Assembly: GCF_007096885.1 (NCBI RefSeq) | Contig: NZ_VJNO01000039.1 | Coordinates: 1-64,000 of the forward strand | Origin: Streptomyces sp. 130 | GTDB lineage: Bacteria; Actinomycetota; Actinomycetes; Streptomycetales; Streptomycetaceae | Direction: 5' to 3' | DNA: 64,000 bases | Shown here: positions 8,020-17,261 of the stretch, piece after piece | Numbering within the stretch: the stretch's first letter is position 1 | Layout: the number at the start of each line of letters is the position of its first letter | Made by a program: the position numbers and the translations under genes | Notes under the pieces: generated by a model | Told to the model about the DNA's origin: nothing | The model's database searches: none | What the model saw: the letters and a program-made list of their open reading frames with translations, nothing else

Positions 8020-8106
8020 GCTGTTCACTCCTATGTGGTGCGTGGGGGTGCGGCCCCGGTGGGGCCTCGACCAGATTCACACGGGCGCCCACGCTGCGCA
8101 TGTCGA

Positions 8107-9000
8107 TCATTCACGCTGCGTACGCACGGCTCGTTCGTGCTGGTCAGCGGCGCCTCCCGCGCCGACGAGGCCCTTGCTCATGCCCTCCATGCGGGGGCCG
8201 AAGCGGCGCATCTCGCGCTGGCCGACGACGCCGATGAGGGTCGGCAGGTAGCCGCGTACGGACTGCATGCCGCGCAGCCACCACTGGGCGTAGACGTGGG
8301 CGGAGCGGCGTTCGATGCCGGCGACGATGCGGTCGACGGCGGGGCCGAGGGGGTACGTACGGTTCGTCGGCCACGGGAGGCGCTTTCGCAGGTCGCGCAT
8401 GACGTCGTCCTCGTCGGCGCCGCGCACCATGTCGGTGTCGGTCCAGGAGAGGTAGCCGACGCCGACCTTCACGCCCTTGTAGCCGACTTCGGCGCGCAGG
8501 CTGTGGGCGAACGCCTCGACGCCCGACTTGGAGGCGCAGTAGGCGCTCATCATCGGGGCGGGGGTCATCGCGGCGAGGGACGCGATCTGGAGGAAGTAGC
8601 CCCGGCTCTCCATGAGGACGGGCAGGAAGGCGCGAGCGGTCACCGCGCCGCCGATGAGGTTGACCTCGATGACGCGGCGCCAGGCGACCGGGTCGGAGTC
8701 GACGAGGGGGCCGCCGGTGGCGACGCCCGCATTGGCGACGACGACGTCGATCTTGCCGAAGCGCGCCTTGACGTCCTTCGCGACGCGGGACATCGCGTCG
8801 TGGTCGGTGACGTCGGCGTGCCAGTGGTCGCTTTCACCGTGGAGGCGGGCCGAAACCTTCTTCAGCTCGTCGGGTTCGAGGCCGACGAGGGCGAGGATCG
8901 CGCCCCGGGCGGAGAGCTTGCGGGCGAGGAGTTCACCGACGCCGCGTGCCGCGCCGGTGACGACGACGACCTGTCCTTCGAGACTTCCCGTGCCGCTCAT
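8107..9000 (-). CDS. SDR-family oxidoreductase (last gene of the BVMO operon)
   Basis: A 297-residue classical short-chain dehydrogenase. It has VVVTGAARGVGELLARKL (TGxxxGxG cofactor loop, residues 13-21), NAGVATGG (NAG motif), IASLAAM with the catalytic Ser, and SAYCASKSG with the YxxxK pair. A C-terminal extension of about 60 residues (RRFGPRMEGMSKGLVG) is seen in SDRs paired with Baeyer-Villiger monooxygenases. ATG 9000 overlaps the upstream hydrolase stop by ATGA. Probably reduces or oxidises a carbonyl intermediate in the same lipid or ketone pathway. Confidence 0.9.
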   Translation of the reverse strand: MSGTGSLEGQVVVVTGAARGVGELLARKLSARGAILALVGLEPDELKKVSARLHGESDHWHADVTDHDAMSRVAKDVKARFGKIDVVVANAGVATGGPLVDSDPVAWRRVIEVNLIGGAVTARAFLPVLMESRGYFLQIASLAAMTPAPMMSAYCASKSGVEAFAHSLRAEVGYKGVKVGVGYLSWTDTDMVRGADEDDVMRDLRKRLPWPTNRTYPLGPAVDRIVAGIERRSAHVYAQWWLRGMQSVRGYLPTLIGVVGQREMRRFGPRMEGMSKGLVGAGGAADQHERAVRTQRE

Positions 9001-9956
9001 GCGACCTCCTCCTTGCCCTCGATGTGTGTAGTACCCCGCGTGTCCCGGTCCGGTCCGGCGGGAAGGTAGGCGGTCACCAGTTCCCGTATGTTCGCCGTGA
9101 CGGTCTCCGGCGCCTCGACGGGCGTCATGTGCCCCATGCCCGTCAGCTCGGTGAGGCCGAGGCAGTCGGGCAGGGCCGCCGCGAGGGCGCGGGCGTGGAC
9201 GGGCGGGGTGAGCCGGTCCTCCGTACCCGCGATGATCGCGGTGGGCACGCGCAACTCCCGTACGCCCTCGTCCAGATCGAGGTCCGCGAGGACGTTCCCC
9301 CAGGCGACCCGGGGTATGCGGGGGCAGGCGTGCACGATGCGAGCGCAGGTGTCCACCCGGTCGGGGGCCGAACCGGCGCCCATCGTCCCGTACTTCAGTA
9401 TCCGCCGGGAGACCGGTGTGACGGGCCCGAGGGGGGCGCGCGCGCCGAGGATGGCGCGGGTGAGGCGGGTGCGTACGGCTCCGGCGCGCATCGGCACGAC
9501 CAGCGACTCGGCCAGCAGCCGGGAGCTGCCGGTGCTGCACAGCAGGACGGCGGCGGCGTGCTCGCGCAGCCCCGGGCGGCGGGAGGCGGACATGATGGTC
9601 ATGCCGCCCATGGAGTGCCCGGCGAGGACGGCCTTCTCGCCGGGGGCGAGGGTCGCGGCGAGGACGGCTTCGAGGTCGTCGGCCAGCGCGTCGGTGGTGT
9701 AGCCGTCGCGGGCGGCGGCGGGCGAGGTGCCGTGGCCGCGCTGGTCGTAGGCGATGACGCGGTGGTCGACGGCCAGGTCCCTTATCTGGGCGTCCCAGAA
9801 GCTGGTGTTGCAGGTCCAGCCGTGGGAGAGGACGACGGCGGGCGCGCCCTCCTGGCCGTGTATCTCGACGTGTATCCGGGAACCGTCGGCGGAGACGGCG
9901 AGGAGTTCGCGGGCGGCCACGGGGCGGCGGCCGGCGACGGGCAGGGGACGGCTCAT
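8997..9956 (-). CDS. Alpha/beta hydrolase
   Basis: A 319-residue alpha/beta hydrolase with the oxyanion-hole motif SHGWTCNTSFW, nucleophile elbow GHSMGGM, acid region IIAGTEDRLTPP and catalytic histidine GMGHMTPVEAP. Coupled by four-base overlaps both to the upstream monooxygenase (stop 9953, start 9956) and to the downstream SDR. In this operon it is a good candidate to hydrolyse the ester or lactone made by the Baeyer-Villiger enzyme. No signal peptide, so cytoplasmic. Confidence 0.9.
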   Translation of the reverse strand: MSRPLPVAGRRPVAARELLAVSADGSRIHVEIHGQEGAPAVVLSHGWTCNTSFWDAQIRDLAVDHRVIAYDQRGHGTSPAAARDGYTTDALADDLEAVLAATLAPGEKAVLAGHSMGGMTIMSASRRPGLREHAAAVLLCSTGSSRLLAESLVVPMRAGAVRTRLTRAILGARAPLGPVTPVSRRILKYGTMGAGSAPDRVDTCARIVHACPRIPRVAWGNVLADLDLDEGVRELRVPTAIIAGTEDRLTPPVHARALAAALPDCLGLTELTGMGHMTPVEAPETVTANIRELVTAYLPAGPDRDTRGTTHIEGKEEVA

Positions 9957-11479
9957 CGGACGGCCTCCTCGGAGACGGTGTCGCCGGCCCGGCGCTGGGT
10001 GGGGACGGGCGGGCGCAGGATCTGGTACTCGGCCATGTCGACGGTCCGGGTGGCCCTGCGGAATTCGGAGGTGGTGCCGGGCCAGACGGTGGTGTTGCGG
10101 CCGTTGGCGTCCAGGTACCAGCTGTTGCAGCCGCCGGTGTTCCAGACGGTGCGCTTCATGCGGTCCTGGACGCGGCGGTTCCAGGTGTTGACGGCGGAGG
10201 GGCGGGCGTCGAGGGCCGCCTTGCCGCCGAGGAGGTCCAGCTGGCGGAGGTAGTCGGCCATGTAGTTCAGCTGGGACTCGATCATGAGGATCATCGAGGA
10301 GTTCCCCAGGCCGGTGTTGGGGCCGATGATCGTCATCCAGTTGGGGAAGCCGGCCGCGCTGGCGCCGCGCAGCGCCTGCATGCCGTCCTTCCAGGACTCG
10401 GTGAGCGTGATCCCTTCGGCGCCGACGACGCGTTCGGCGATCGGCATGTCGGTGACGTGGAAGCCCGTACCGAAGATGATCACGTCGACCTCGGCCTCCG
10501 TACCGTCCGAGGCGACGACGGTGTTGCCGCGGACCTCGGCGAGGCCGGATGCGACGACGTCGACGTTGGGCTGGGCGAGAGCGGGGTAGTACGTGCTCGA
10601 CAGCAGGATGCGCTTGCAGCCGATGCGGTACGAGGGGGTCACCTTGGCGCGCAGGGCCGGGTCCTTGATGGCGCGGGCCATGTTGGACTTCGCTATGCGC
10701 TCGACGAGGCCGAGCTGGTCGGGGTGCTTGGTGAAGGCGCTGACCTGCAACTCCCGGATGCCCCAGAGGAGTCCGCGGCGGGCGGTGCCGGTGACGGGCA
10801 GGGCGCGGTGCAGCGTGCGCTCCAGGCCGCTGATCTTCCGGTCCATGCGGGGCATGACCCAGGGCGGGGTGCGCTGGAAGAGGGTGAGCTTGCCGGCCTT
10901 GGGCTGGATCGCGGGCACGATCTGGATGGCGGAGGCGCCGGTGCCGATCATCGCGACGCGCTTGCCGGTGAGGTCGGCGTCGTGGTCCCAGCGGGCGGAG
11001 TGGAAGACCTTGCCGGGGAAGTCGGCGAGCCCCGGGATGTCGGGCATCTTCGGGTCGGAGAGCGGGCCGGTCGCGGAGACGACGACGTCCGCGACGACGG
11101 TGGTCCCGTTGGCGCTGTCGATGACCCAGTGCAGCTCGTCGTTGTCCCAGCGCATCTGCGTGACCTCGTGGTTGAGGCGCAGGTGGGCGCGGAGCCCGAA
11201 GGTGTCGGCGACGTGCTCCAGGTAGGCGCGGATGTGCTCCTGCCCGGAGAAGGTGCGCGGCCACTCGGGGTTGGGGGCGAACGAGAAGGAGTAGAGGTGG
11301 GACGGTACGTCGCAGGCGCAGCCGGGGTAGCTGTTGTCGCGCCAGGTGCCGCCGACGGAACCCGCGCGCTCCAGGATCACGAAATCGGTGATTCCTTCAC
11401 GGCGCAGCCGGACCGCGGCGCCGAGGCCCCCGAATCCCGATCCGATCACCGCCACGCGTACATGCTCGTGCTGGGCCAT
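9953..11479 (-). CDS. Flavin-containing Baeyer-Villiger-type monooxygenase
   Basis: A 508-residue FAD/NADPH monooxygenase. It has VAVIGSGFGGLGAAVRLR (FAD site, residues 9-26), a GGTWRDNSYPGCACDVPSHLY region, the Baeyer-Villiger fingerprint FPGKVFHSARWD (FxGxxxHxxxW-D), and a second Rossmann site AMIGTGASAIQ for NADPH. The first gene of a three-gene coupled operon (monooxygenase, hydrolase, SDR) facing a MerR regulator. The content resembles the mycobacterial mymA operon (BVMO, lipase/esterase, SDR), though there the regulator is AraC-like. Likely oxidises long-chain ketones or aldehydes; the substrate is not readable. Confidence 0.92.
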   Translation of the reverse strand: MAQHEHVRVAVIGSGFGGLGAAVRLRREGITDFVILERAGSVGGTWRDNSYPGCACDVPSHLYSFSFAPNPEWPRTFSGQEHIRAYLEHVADTFGLRAHLRLNHEVTQMRWDNDELHWVIDSANGTTVVADVVVSATGPLSDPKMPDIPGLADFPGKVFHSARWDHDADLTGKRVAMIGTGASAIQIVPAIQPKAGKLTLFQRTPPWVMPRMDRKISGLERTLHRALPVTGTARRGLLWGIRELQVSAFTKHPDQLGLVERIAKSNMARAIKDPALRAKVTPSYRIGCKRILLSSTYYPALAQPNVDVVASGLAEVRGNTVVASDGTEAEVDVIIFGTGFHVTDMPIAERVVGAEGITLTESWKDGMQALRGASAAGFPNWMTIIGPNTGLGNSSMILMIESQLNYMADYLRQLDLLGGKAALDARPSAVNTWNRRVQDRMKRTVWNTGGCNSWYLDANGRNTTVWPGTTSEFRRATRTVDMAEYQILRPPVPTQRRAGDTVSEEAVR

Positions 11480-11511
11480 GCTGCCGCCTCCCGCGGTACG
11501 TCACACGACTC

Positions 11512-11529
11512 TGCCAGCAATCACTGGCA
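11512..11529. promoter_or_regulatory. Inverted repeat in the BVMO-merR divergent promoter region
   Basis: TGCCAG-CAATCA-CTGGCA is a perfect palindrome with 6-bp arms lying 33-50 bases upstream of the monooxygenase start. It is a plausible operator for the divergent MerR protein, but it could serve another regulator. Confidence 0.5.
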
Positions 11530-11697
11530 TGGTTGGGAGGGTAGAGCAGCGGAGTACCGATGGGTAGGGGGCGGACGCAGGAAGTTACCGGCGGTACAAC
11601 TTGAGGCTCGGACGCGTTTTCCCCGCCGGGCGGGCGGATGGGACCGTCCGGCACACGAACGCCGCCCGCCAGGTGCCGGACGGTCTAAGGTGCGGGG

Positions 11698-12375
11698 GTG
11701 GCAGAAGGACCCGAGCACCGCGAGTACCGCATGGAGGAGCTGGCCAGGGAGGCCGGCATCCCCGTGCGGACCGTGCGCTTCTACCGTGAGCGCGGCCTGA
11801 TCTCGCCGCCCCGCCGGGAGGGCCGCATCGCCTGGTACGACGACCACCACCTGGCCCGCCTGCGCACGATCACGGGTCTCCTGGAGCGCGGCCACACGCT
11901 GACCGGCATCGCCGACCTGGCCCGTACGTTCGAGAGCGGGCGCGATGTCGCGGAGGTGCTGGGCCTGGGCGAACCGTCCGAGGAGACCCCGGTCCGCCTG
12001 ACGCCCGAACAGCTGGCGGACTACTTCGAGGGCGAGTCCACGCCGGAGAACCTGGCGCTGGCGATGGAGCTGGGCTACCTGGGGACGGACGGCGAGGAGA
12101 TCGTCCACATCAGCCGCCGCCTGCTGGACGTTTCGGCGGAGCTGGTACGGGAAGGGGTGCCGCTCGCCACGGTGCTCTCGACGGGCCGCCACGTCCGCGC
12201 GCACGCGGAGGCGCTGGCGGACCTGTTCGTGGCGGTGCTGCGGGAGCACGGCGCGGAGACCGACCCGGAGCCGCCCCAGCTGCGGCCGCTGGCGCGGGCG
12301 GTGGTGGACGCGGAACTGTCGATGGCCCTGGACCGGCGGCTGCGGCGGGAGAAGCCGGAGCCGGAGGAGAAGTAG
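11698..12375 (+). CDS. MerR-family transcriptional regulator
   Basis: A 225-residue regulator. Its N-terminal MerR winged helix (residues 11-80) reads EELAREAGIPVRTVRFYRERGLISPP followed by DDHHLARLRTITGLLERGHTLTGIADL. The C-terminal ligand/dimer region is longer than in metal-sensing MerR proteins and lacks a cysteine cluster, so an organic ligand is more likely. GTG 11698 has TAAGG upstream; ATG 11731 is an alternative that would keep the domain. Divergent from the BVMO operon, which it probably controls. Confidence 0.9.
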   Translation: MAEGPEHREYRMEELAREAGIPVRTVRFYRERGLISPPRREGRIAWYDDHHLARLRTITGLLERGHTLTGIADLARTFESGRDVAEVLGLGEPSEETPVRLTPEQLADYFEGESTPENLALAMELGYLGTDGEEIVHISRRLLDVSAELVREGVPLATVLSTGRHVRAHAEALADLFVAVLREHGAETDPEPPQLRPLARAVVDAELSMALDRRLRREKPEPEEK

Positions 12376-12414
12376 ACGGCCGGTACGGGCCCGCGCGCCC
12401 GGTCCGCAGGTGTT

Positions 12415-12431
12415 CTGCAAGATTTTTGCAG
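12415..12431. promoter_or_regulatory. CTGCAA-GATTT-TTGCAG palindrome upstream of a secreted-protein gene
   Basis: A 6-bp-arm inverted repeat in otherwise GC-rich DNA, about 230 bases before the secreted protein start and 40 bases after merR. The core recalls CTTGCA-type LacI operators of sugar genes, but no direct link can be shown. The remaining 12376-12658 gap shows nothing else I recognise. Confidence 0.3.
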
Positions 12432-12658
12432 CAGGGCGCTGGCAGTGTTCCGGGAAGCGGGCGGCCGACAGGCCACACGCCGCACGGTGTCCAGCGCCCG
12501 TGAGGTGAGGCACTTGCCGCCGCCCGAGCCGATCAGAGCGGAGGGGGCCCCGGAACCCGGGGACCGCCCCGGCGCGTCCGGCGTCCCCCCACCGCGTTCC
12601 GTGCGGCGTACGGCACAGCCCGGCGCCGCACGGTACCTCTCGCAGAAGGAGCCACCCT

Positions 12659-13072
12659 GTGAAGCCTCGTATCGGGCGGATACTCGCCGGCGCGACCGCG
12701 CTCGCCGCCACCGCCCTCATGATGAGCGGCACCACCGCCTCCGCCCAGACCGAGCCCGGCATCAACTGGGACCACATCTTCAATCCCAACAGCCCCACCG
12801 GCAGCGGCGTGCGCGTGTACGTCGAGGAGTACGGCGACATCGTCTCGGTGTGCGACAGCGCGAAGGACGGGAAGTCCGCCACCGCCGTGGTCACCGATCT
12901 CGGCTACTCCGGCCGCGAGTACTCCATGACCGTCAGCAGTGGCTACGGCACCTGCAAGTCGCACCGGGCCAGCGACGGCGGGGTGTACAACCTGCACGAG
13001 GACAACTACGTGGCCATCACGTACTGGGCCAAGGGCGGAGACAACTACGCCGAGTACTACAACGACCACTGA
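12659..13072 (+). CDS. Small secreted protein of unknown function
   Basis: A 137-residue protein with a Sec signal peptide (ILAGATALAATALMMSGTTASAQ, cleavage near residue 30 after ASA). The mature 108 residues are rich in Tyr, Gly, Asp and Ser with two cysteines (SVCDSAK, GTCKSH) that likely form one disulfide, and alternating hydrophobics suggesting a small beta-sandwich. GTG 12659 follows AGAAGGAG. I do not recognise the family; it is not similar to tendamistat-type amylase inhibitors. It converges on the SARP regulator. Confidence 0.75.
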   Translation: MKPRIGRILAGATALAATALMMSGTTASAQTEPGINWDHIFNPNSPTGSGVRVYVEEYGDIVSVCDSAKDGKSATAVVTDLGYSGREYSMTVSSGYGTCKSHRASDGGVYNLHEDNYVAITYWAKGGDNYAEYYNDH

Positions 13073-13105
13073 GCCGCCGTTGTCGCCGCTCATGAGGCGG
13101 TGAAG

Positions 13106-13158
13106 CGAGGGCCGGGGTGAGGCGGGGCACGGGGGTCCGCGCTTCACTCCGGCCCTCG
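13106..13158. terminator. Bidirectional terminator between convergent genes
   Basis: CGAGGGCCGGGGTGA (13106-13120) pairs with 13144-13158 with one mismatch and a 23-base loop. It overlaps the last codons of the leftward regulator and lies just past the secreted-protein stop. Confidence 0.55.
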
Positions 13159-16100
13159 GGCAGCGGCCAGGACGGTCCGGGCGCGGTCCGCCACCGGTCG
13201 CAGACCCAGCTCCTCGGCGGCAGCCAGGGCGGCTTCCGCCAGCTCCGCGGCGGCCCCGGCGTCCCCCTCCGCGTACCGCACCCGGGCGAGGCCGGTACGG
13301 GCGTCCGCCTCCTGGTGCCGGAAGCCCGAGCGGCTGGTGATCTCCAGCGCTTCCTCCAGGTACGCCGCCGCCTGCGGCAACTCTCCGCCGAGGCGCGCCA
13401 CTTCGCCGAGATTGATCAGGCAGTCGCTCAGCGCGGTGGGGTCCCCCGCCTCACGGGCGAAGGCCAGCGCCTTCTCGGCCTGCGGGCGGGCCAGGTCGAG
13501 GCGGCCGGCGTCCCGGTGGATGCGCGCGAGAATCTCCTGGGCGTCCGCCTCGTTGCGGCGCTTGCGGTGCTCCTGGGACAGCCGCAGCGCCCGGGTCGCG
13601 TCGGCCAGCGCCGCCTCGTGGTCCCCCCGGCCGTGATGGGCTATGGCCCGGTTGACCAGCGGGCTGATGGTCCCCATCGGCTGCCCGTGCCGCAGGGAGA
13701 GCTCGATGGCCGCACTCGCGCGCTCGACGGCCCGCTCCCACTCGCCGAGGTAGGAGTGGATCAGGGCCACGACGTTGAGGGCGATGCCGAGCAGCACCGG
13801 ACGGTCGAGGCCGCGGAGCAGCTCCACGCCGCGTTCCTGCCATTCGCCCGCCTGACGCATCCGCCCGCGACGCCCGTAGTAGACGGCCAGGTTGGACATG
13901 ACACTCGCCTGGCCGGGGACGAATCCGGCGCTCCGGTACCCCTCCAGGGCGCCGAGGAAGTGGTCCAGATTGCTTCCCCGGTCCTCGGTGTGGTGGCCCA
14001 GCACACCGAGGCTCTGGAGCATGGCCGCCCGCGCGAGGGGGTCGCCCGCAGCCTCGGCGGCGCGCAGCCCGGCGGTGGCCATCGCCTTCCATTCGACCCG
14101 GTGGTGCCGGTAGTACACGTACATGCGCAACTGGTCGGCGAGCTGCCAGGCGATGTGACGCGGGCCCCTCTCGGCGGCTGCCCCGACCACGGCGACCAGG
14201 TTCGAGAGTTCCTGGTCGAGCCACCCCAGGGCCTGCTTCCGGTCGGTGAACCGTCCGGAGGCGGCGCGCTCCCGGGGCAGCTGCGCGACGCCCGTGTACT
14301 CGAAGGCGGTGGCGGCCTCGGCGGTGGCGAGATACCAGTCGCACAGCCGCTGCCACGCCTCCTCGTGCCCGGGCTGCGCCGTGGCGTGCTCCGCCGCGTA
14401 GAGCCGCAGCAGGTCGTGGAAGAGGAAGCGGTCGGCCGCGCTGCGCTGCAGCAGGCTCGCGTCGGCCAGTACGTCGAGGAGCTCCTCGGCCACGGCCGGT
14501 TCGGCCCCCAGCAGAGCCGCGGCGGCCTCCGCGCCGAAATCCGGTCCCGGGTGCAGGCCGAGCAGGGCGAACAGCCGGACCGCGGAGGGGTCCAGGAACG
14601 CGAGGGAGTCGTCGAAGGCGGTACGGACCGCGGCCCGGCGGTCACCGGCGATGGACAGCTTCGCCAGGCGCCCGTCGCTGTCCAGGTCGGTGGCGTAGGA
14701 CTCCAGCGACCGCCCCGGCCGGGCCGCGAGATTGGCGGCGGCGATCCGCAGGGCCAGCGGAAGCCGCGCGCACTGCTCGGCCAGCCGTCGGGACGCCTCC
14801 GGCTCCGCGGCCACCCGGCCCTCGCCGAGCACGCCGGACAGCAGGGTGTGCGCCTCGTCCGGGTCCAGCACCTGGAGCCGGACGGCGTGCGCGGCATGGC
14901 TGACGCCGAGACCGCGCAGCTCGAAACGGCTGGTCACCAGCACGGCCACCCCCGCGGTGCCCGGCAGCAGCGGCCTGACCTGCTCGGCGTCCGCCGCGTC
15001 GTCGAGCACCATGAGCACCCGCCGGCCGGTGAGCCGGCCCCGGAAGACCGCGGCCCGGTCCTCCAGCGGCTCCGGGATGGTGGCCGCGTCCAGACCGGAG
15101 GCCTGCAACAGGGCCGCCAGGACCTCGGACGGATCGCGGGGGCGGTCGCCCGCGCCCAGCAGCCGCACGTACCACTGCCCGTCCGGGAAGGCCGCCCGCA
15201 GCCGGTGTCCGAGGTGCACCGCCAGCGCCGTCTTGCCGACACCGGGCGTGCCGGTGATCACGACGGGTGCGGTGGTCTCCCCCCGCGCCGCCGCCGTGCA
15301 CAGAGCCTCCAGTTCCCGTATCGCGCCGTACCGCCCGACGAACCCCGGCAACGCGAAGGGGAGTTGGCACTGCACGGTCCAGTCGCCCCGTACGCCGTCC
15401 GGCGTGCCCTCCGGTGGCTTCCGGGGCCGGGCGGGTGGCCCGCCCAGCTCCGGGGCGTCGCGCAGGATCGCCTCGTGCAGGCGCCGCAGGGCGGCGCCCG
15501 GGTCGACGCCGAACTCCCGCGCCAGGCTCCGCCGGAACGCTTCGTAGTGAGCGAGCGCCTCCGCCTGCCTGCCGGACCGGAACAGCACGGTCATGAGCTG
15601 GGCGGCGATCCGCTCGTCCCACGGATGTTCGGCGGCGAGGCCCCGCACCTGCTCGGTGAGACCGGCCGGCCCGCCCGCGGCGAGACGGTGGTCGACACGG
15701 TCGAGCAGCGCGGCCAGCCGTTCCTGCTCCAGGCGAGCGCGTACGCTCTCGGCCCAGTCGCCGGCGATGCCGGAGAGCGGGTCACCGTGCCACAGGCCGA
15801 GCGCCTCGTCCAGAATGCGTCCCGCCTCGGCATCGCCGTCGGCGTCCCGGGCCTGTGCGGTCAGGCTCCGGAAGCGGTGGAGGTCGATGTCGGCGGCGGA
15901 GGCGGTGAGCAGGTAGCCGCCGGCCCGGCGCTCTATCGCCGCCGTGTCGTCGCCCCGCGCGGGCAGGGCGCCCCGCAGACGTGTCAGGTAGCTCTGGAGC
16001 GTGCCTCGCGCGGTGGGGGGCGGGGAGTCGCCCCATACGCACTGGATCAGATGCTCGGTGGAGAGCGCGACCCCCGGGGCCAGCAGGAACGCGGCAAGGA

Positions 16101-16182
16101 CGCATCGCTGCTTCGGGGAGCCGAGGGATATCTGGGCTCCGTCGTGCGACACCCCGACGGGGCCCAGGAGCTGGAATTCCAA
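13144..16182 (-). CDS. AfsR/SARP-type regulator with NB-ARC and TPR domains
   Basis: A 1012-residue regulator of the large SARP class. Residues 1-95 form an OmpR-like winged helix (MEFQLLGPV, RGTLQSYLTRLRGAL), 96-245 the BTAD, about 280-560 an NB-ARC ATPase with P-loop GTPGVGKTAL (311-320) and Walker B VLMVLDDAAD, and the C-terminal third is TPR repeats. The architecture matches AfsR, which activates downstream genes after ATP-dependent oligomerisation. The start appears to be TTG 16182, giving the conserved MEFQLLGP opening. No biosynthetic cluster adjoins it, so targets are probably elsewhere. Confidence 0.92.
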   Translation of the reverse strand: MEFQLLGPVGVSHDGAQISLGSPKQRCVLAAFLLAPGVALSTEHLIQCVWGDSPPPTARGTLQSYLTRLRGALPARGDDTAAIERRAGGYLLTASAADIDLHRFRSLTAQARDADGDAEAGRILDEALGLWHGDPLSGIAGDWAESVRARLEQERLAALLDRVDHRLAAGGPAGLTEQVRGLAAEHPWDERIAAQLMTVLFRSGRQAEALAHYEAFRRSLAREFGVDPGAALRRLHEAILRDAPELGGPPARPRKPPEGTPDGVRGDWTVQCQLPFALPGFVGRYGAIRELEALCTAAARGETTAPVVITGTPGVGKTALAVHLGHRLRAAFPDGQWYVRLLGAGDRPRDPSEVLAALLQASGLDAATIPEPLEDRAAVFRGRLTGRRVLMVLDDAADAEQVRPLLPGTAGVAVLVTSRFELRGLGVSHAAHAVRLQVLDPDEAHTLLSGVLGEGRVAAEPEASRRLAEQCARLPLALRIAAANLAARPGRSLESYATDLDSDGRLAKLSIAGDRRAAVRTAFDDSLAFLDPSAVRLFALLGLHPGPDFGAEAAAALLGAEPAVAEELLDVLADASLLQRSAADRFLFHDLLRLYAAEHATAQPGHEEAWQRLCDWYLATAEAATAFEYTGVAQLPRERAASGRFTDRKQALGWLDQELSNLVAVVGAAAERGPRHIAWQLADQLRMYVYYRHHRVEWKAMATAGLRAAEAAGDPLARAAMLQSLGVLGHHTEDRGSNLDHFLGALEGYRSAGFVPGQASVMSNLAVYYGRRGRMRQAGEWQERGVELLRGLDRPVLLGIALNVVALIHSYLGEWERAVERASAAIELSLRHGQPMGTISPLVNRAIAHHGRGDHEAALADATRALRLSQEHRKRRNEADAQEILARIHRDAGRLDLARPQAEKALAFAREAGDPTALSDCLINLGEVARLGGELPQAAAYLEEALEITSRSGFRHQEADARTGLARVRYAEGDAGAAAELAEAALAAAEELGLRPVADRARTVLAAARGPE

Positions 16183-16396
16183 GCGCTGTCACCCGTCCGT
16201 AGATGTGCGGCAGGCACGGCATGCCCATCGGCGCCGCCGGGCCGGAACACGGGCCCGGCACTGCCGGCCCCGCGGCGTCGCGCCGCAGGCCGCGGCAGGT
16301 GGCCCGACGCCGGGCCAACCAACCTAGCGCGACCGCGCCCCAGCCTCCGAAGAGGGGGCGCCGCCACCCTCGCCCGGGGCTGTCCGCAGCCGCTCG

Positions 16397-17212
16397 CTAC
16401 AGGTCGAAGACGACGGTCACCGGCGCGTGGTCGCTCCACCGCTCGCCGTGGCTCGCCGCCCGCTCGACCCACGCCTTCACCGCGCGGCCGGCGAGGCCGG
16501 GGGTCGCGACCTGGTAGTCGATGCGCCAGCCGGTGTCGTTGTCGAACGCGCGCCCCCGGTACGACCACCACGAGTACGGCCCCTCGACGTCCGGGTGCAG
16601 GGCGCGCACGACGTCGACGTACGCCGCCTCCTCGAAGACCCGGGTCAGCCACGCGCGCTCCTCGGGCAGGAAGCCGGAGCTCTTGCGGTTGGCGCGCCAG
16701 TTCTTGAGGTCGGCCTCCTGGTGCGCGATGTTCCAGTCGCCGCAGACGACGACCTCGCGGCCCTCGGCGGCGGCGCGCGCCTTCAGTCCGACGAGGTAGG
16801 GCAGGAAGGCGGCCATGAAGCGCTCCTTCTCGTCCTGCCGCTCGGTGCCGACCTCCCCGGAGGGCAGGTAGAGGCTCGCGACCGTGACGCCGGGCAGGTC
16901 GATCTCGACGTACCGCCCGCTCGTGTCGAACTCCTCGCACCCGGCGTGCCCGTACCCGCCGAAACCGATCTGTACGCGCTCGGGGGCGCGCCGCGAGTAG
17001 AGGGAGACCCCGGCCCGGCCCTTGGCGGCGGCCGGCGCGTGGACGGTGTGCCAGCCCTCGGGGGCACGCACCTCCGCGGGCAGCTGCTCGGGCTCGGCCC
17101 GCACCTCCTGGAGGCAGATCACGTCGGCGTCGGTCTGCGCCAGCCACTCGACGAAGCCCTTCTTGGCGGCGGCGCGGAGTCCGTTTACATTCACGGAGGT
17201 CACGGTGAGCAT
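16397..17212 (-). CDS. xthA: Exodeoxyribonuclease III (AP endonuclease)
   Basis: A 271-residue EEP-superfamily nuclease. Motifs in order are SVNVNGLRAA, CLQEVRAEPEQLP (catalytic Glu), GDWNIAHQEADL (Asp/Asn), FDNDTGWRIDYQVA and SDHAPVTVVFDL (Asp-His). It removes 3' blocking groups and incises abasic sites in base-excision repair. Length and motif order match XthA/ExoIII. ATG 17212 is chosen because the family begins MLTVTSVNVNGLR; no strong ribosome site precedes it, and TATCGT six bases upstream could be the -10 element of a leaderless transcript. Confidence 0.93.
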   Translation of the reverse strand: MLTVTSVNVNGLRAAAKKGFVEWLAQTDADVICLQEVRAEPEQLPAEVRAPEGWHTVHAPAAAKGRAGVSLYSRRAPERVQIGFGGYGHAGCEEFDTSGRYVEIDLPGVTVASLYLPSGEVGTERQDEKERFMAAFLPYLVGLKARAAAEGREVVVCGDWNIAHQEADLKNWRANRKSSGFLPEERAWLTRVFEEAAYVDVVRALHPDVEGPYSWWSYRGRAFDNDTGWRIDYQVATPGLAGRAVKAWVERAASHGERWSDHAPVTVVFDL

Positions 17213-17248
17213 TCCGGCACGATACCGGTCAATGAACTCGCATACATG

Positions 17249-17254
17249 TACGAT
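17249..17254 (+). promoter_or_regulatory. -10 box for a leaderless acetyltransferase mRNA
   Basis: TACGAT lies 7 bases before ATG 17262, and no ribosome site is present. That geometry is typical of leaderless Streptomyces transcripts starting at the A of ATG. The -35 region (around CGGTCA) is poor. Confidence 0.45.
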
Positions 17255-17261
17255 GCTTCGC

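Noticed and set aside
12659..13072. Tendamistat-like alpha-amylase inhibitor
   Set aside because: Size and secretion fit, but it has only two cysteines and no recognisable inhibitor motif.
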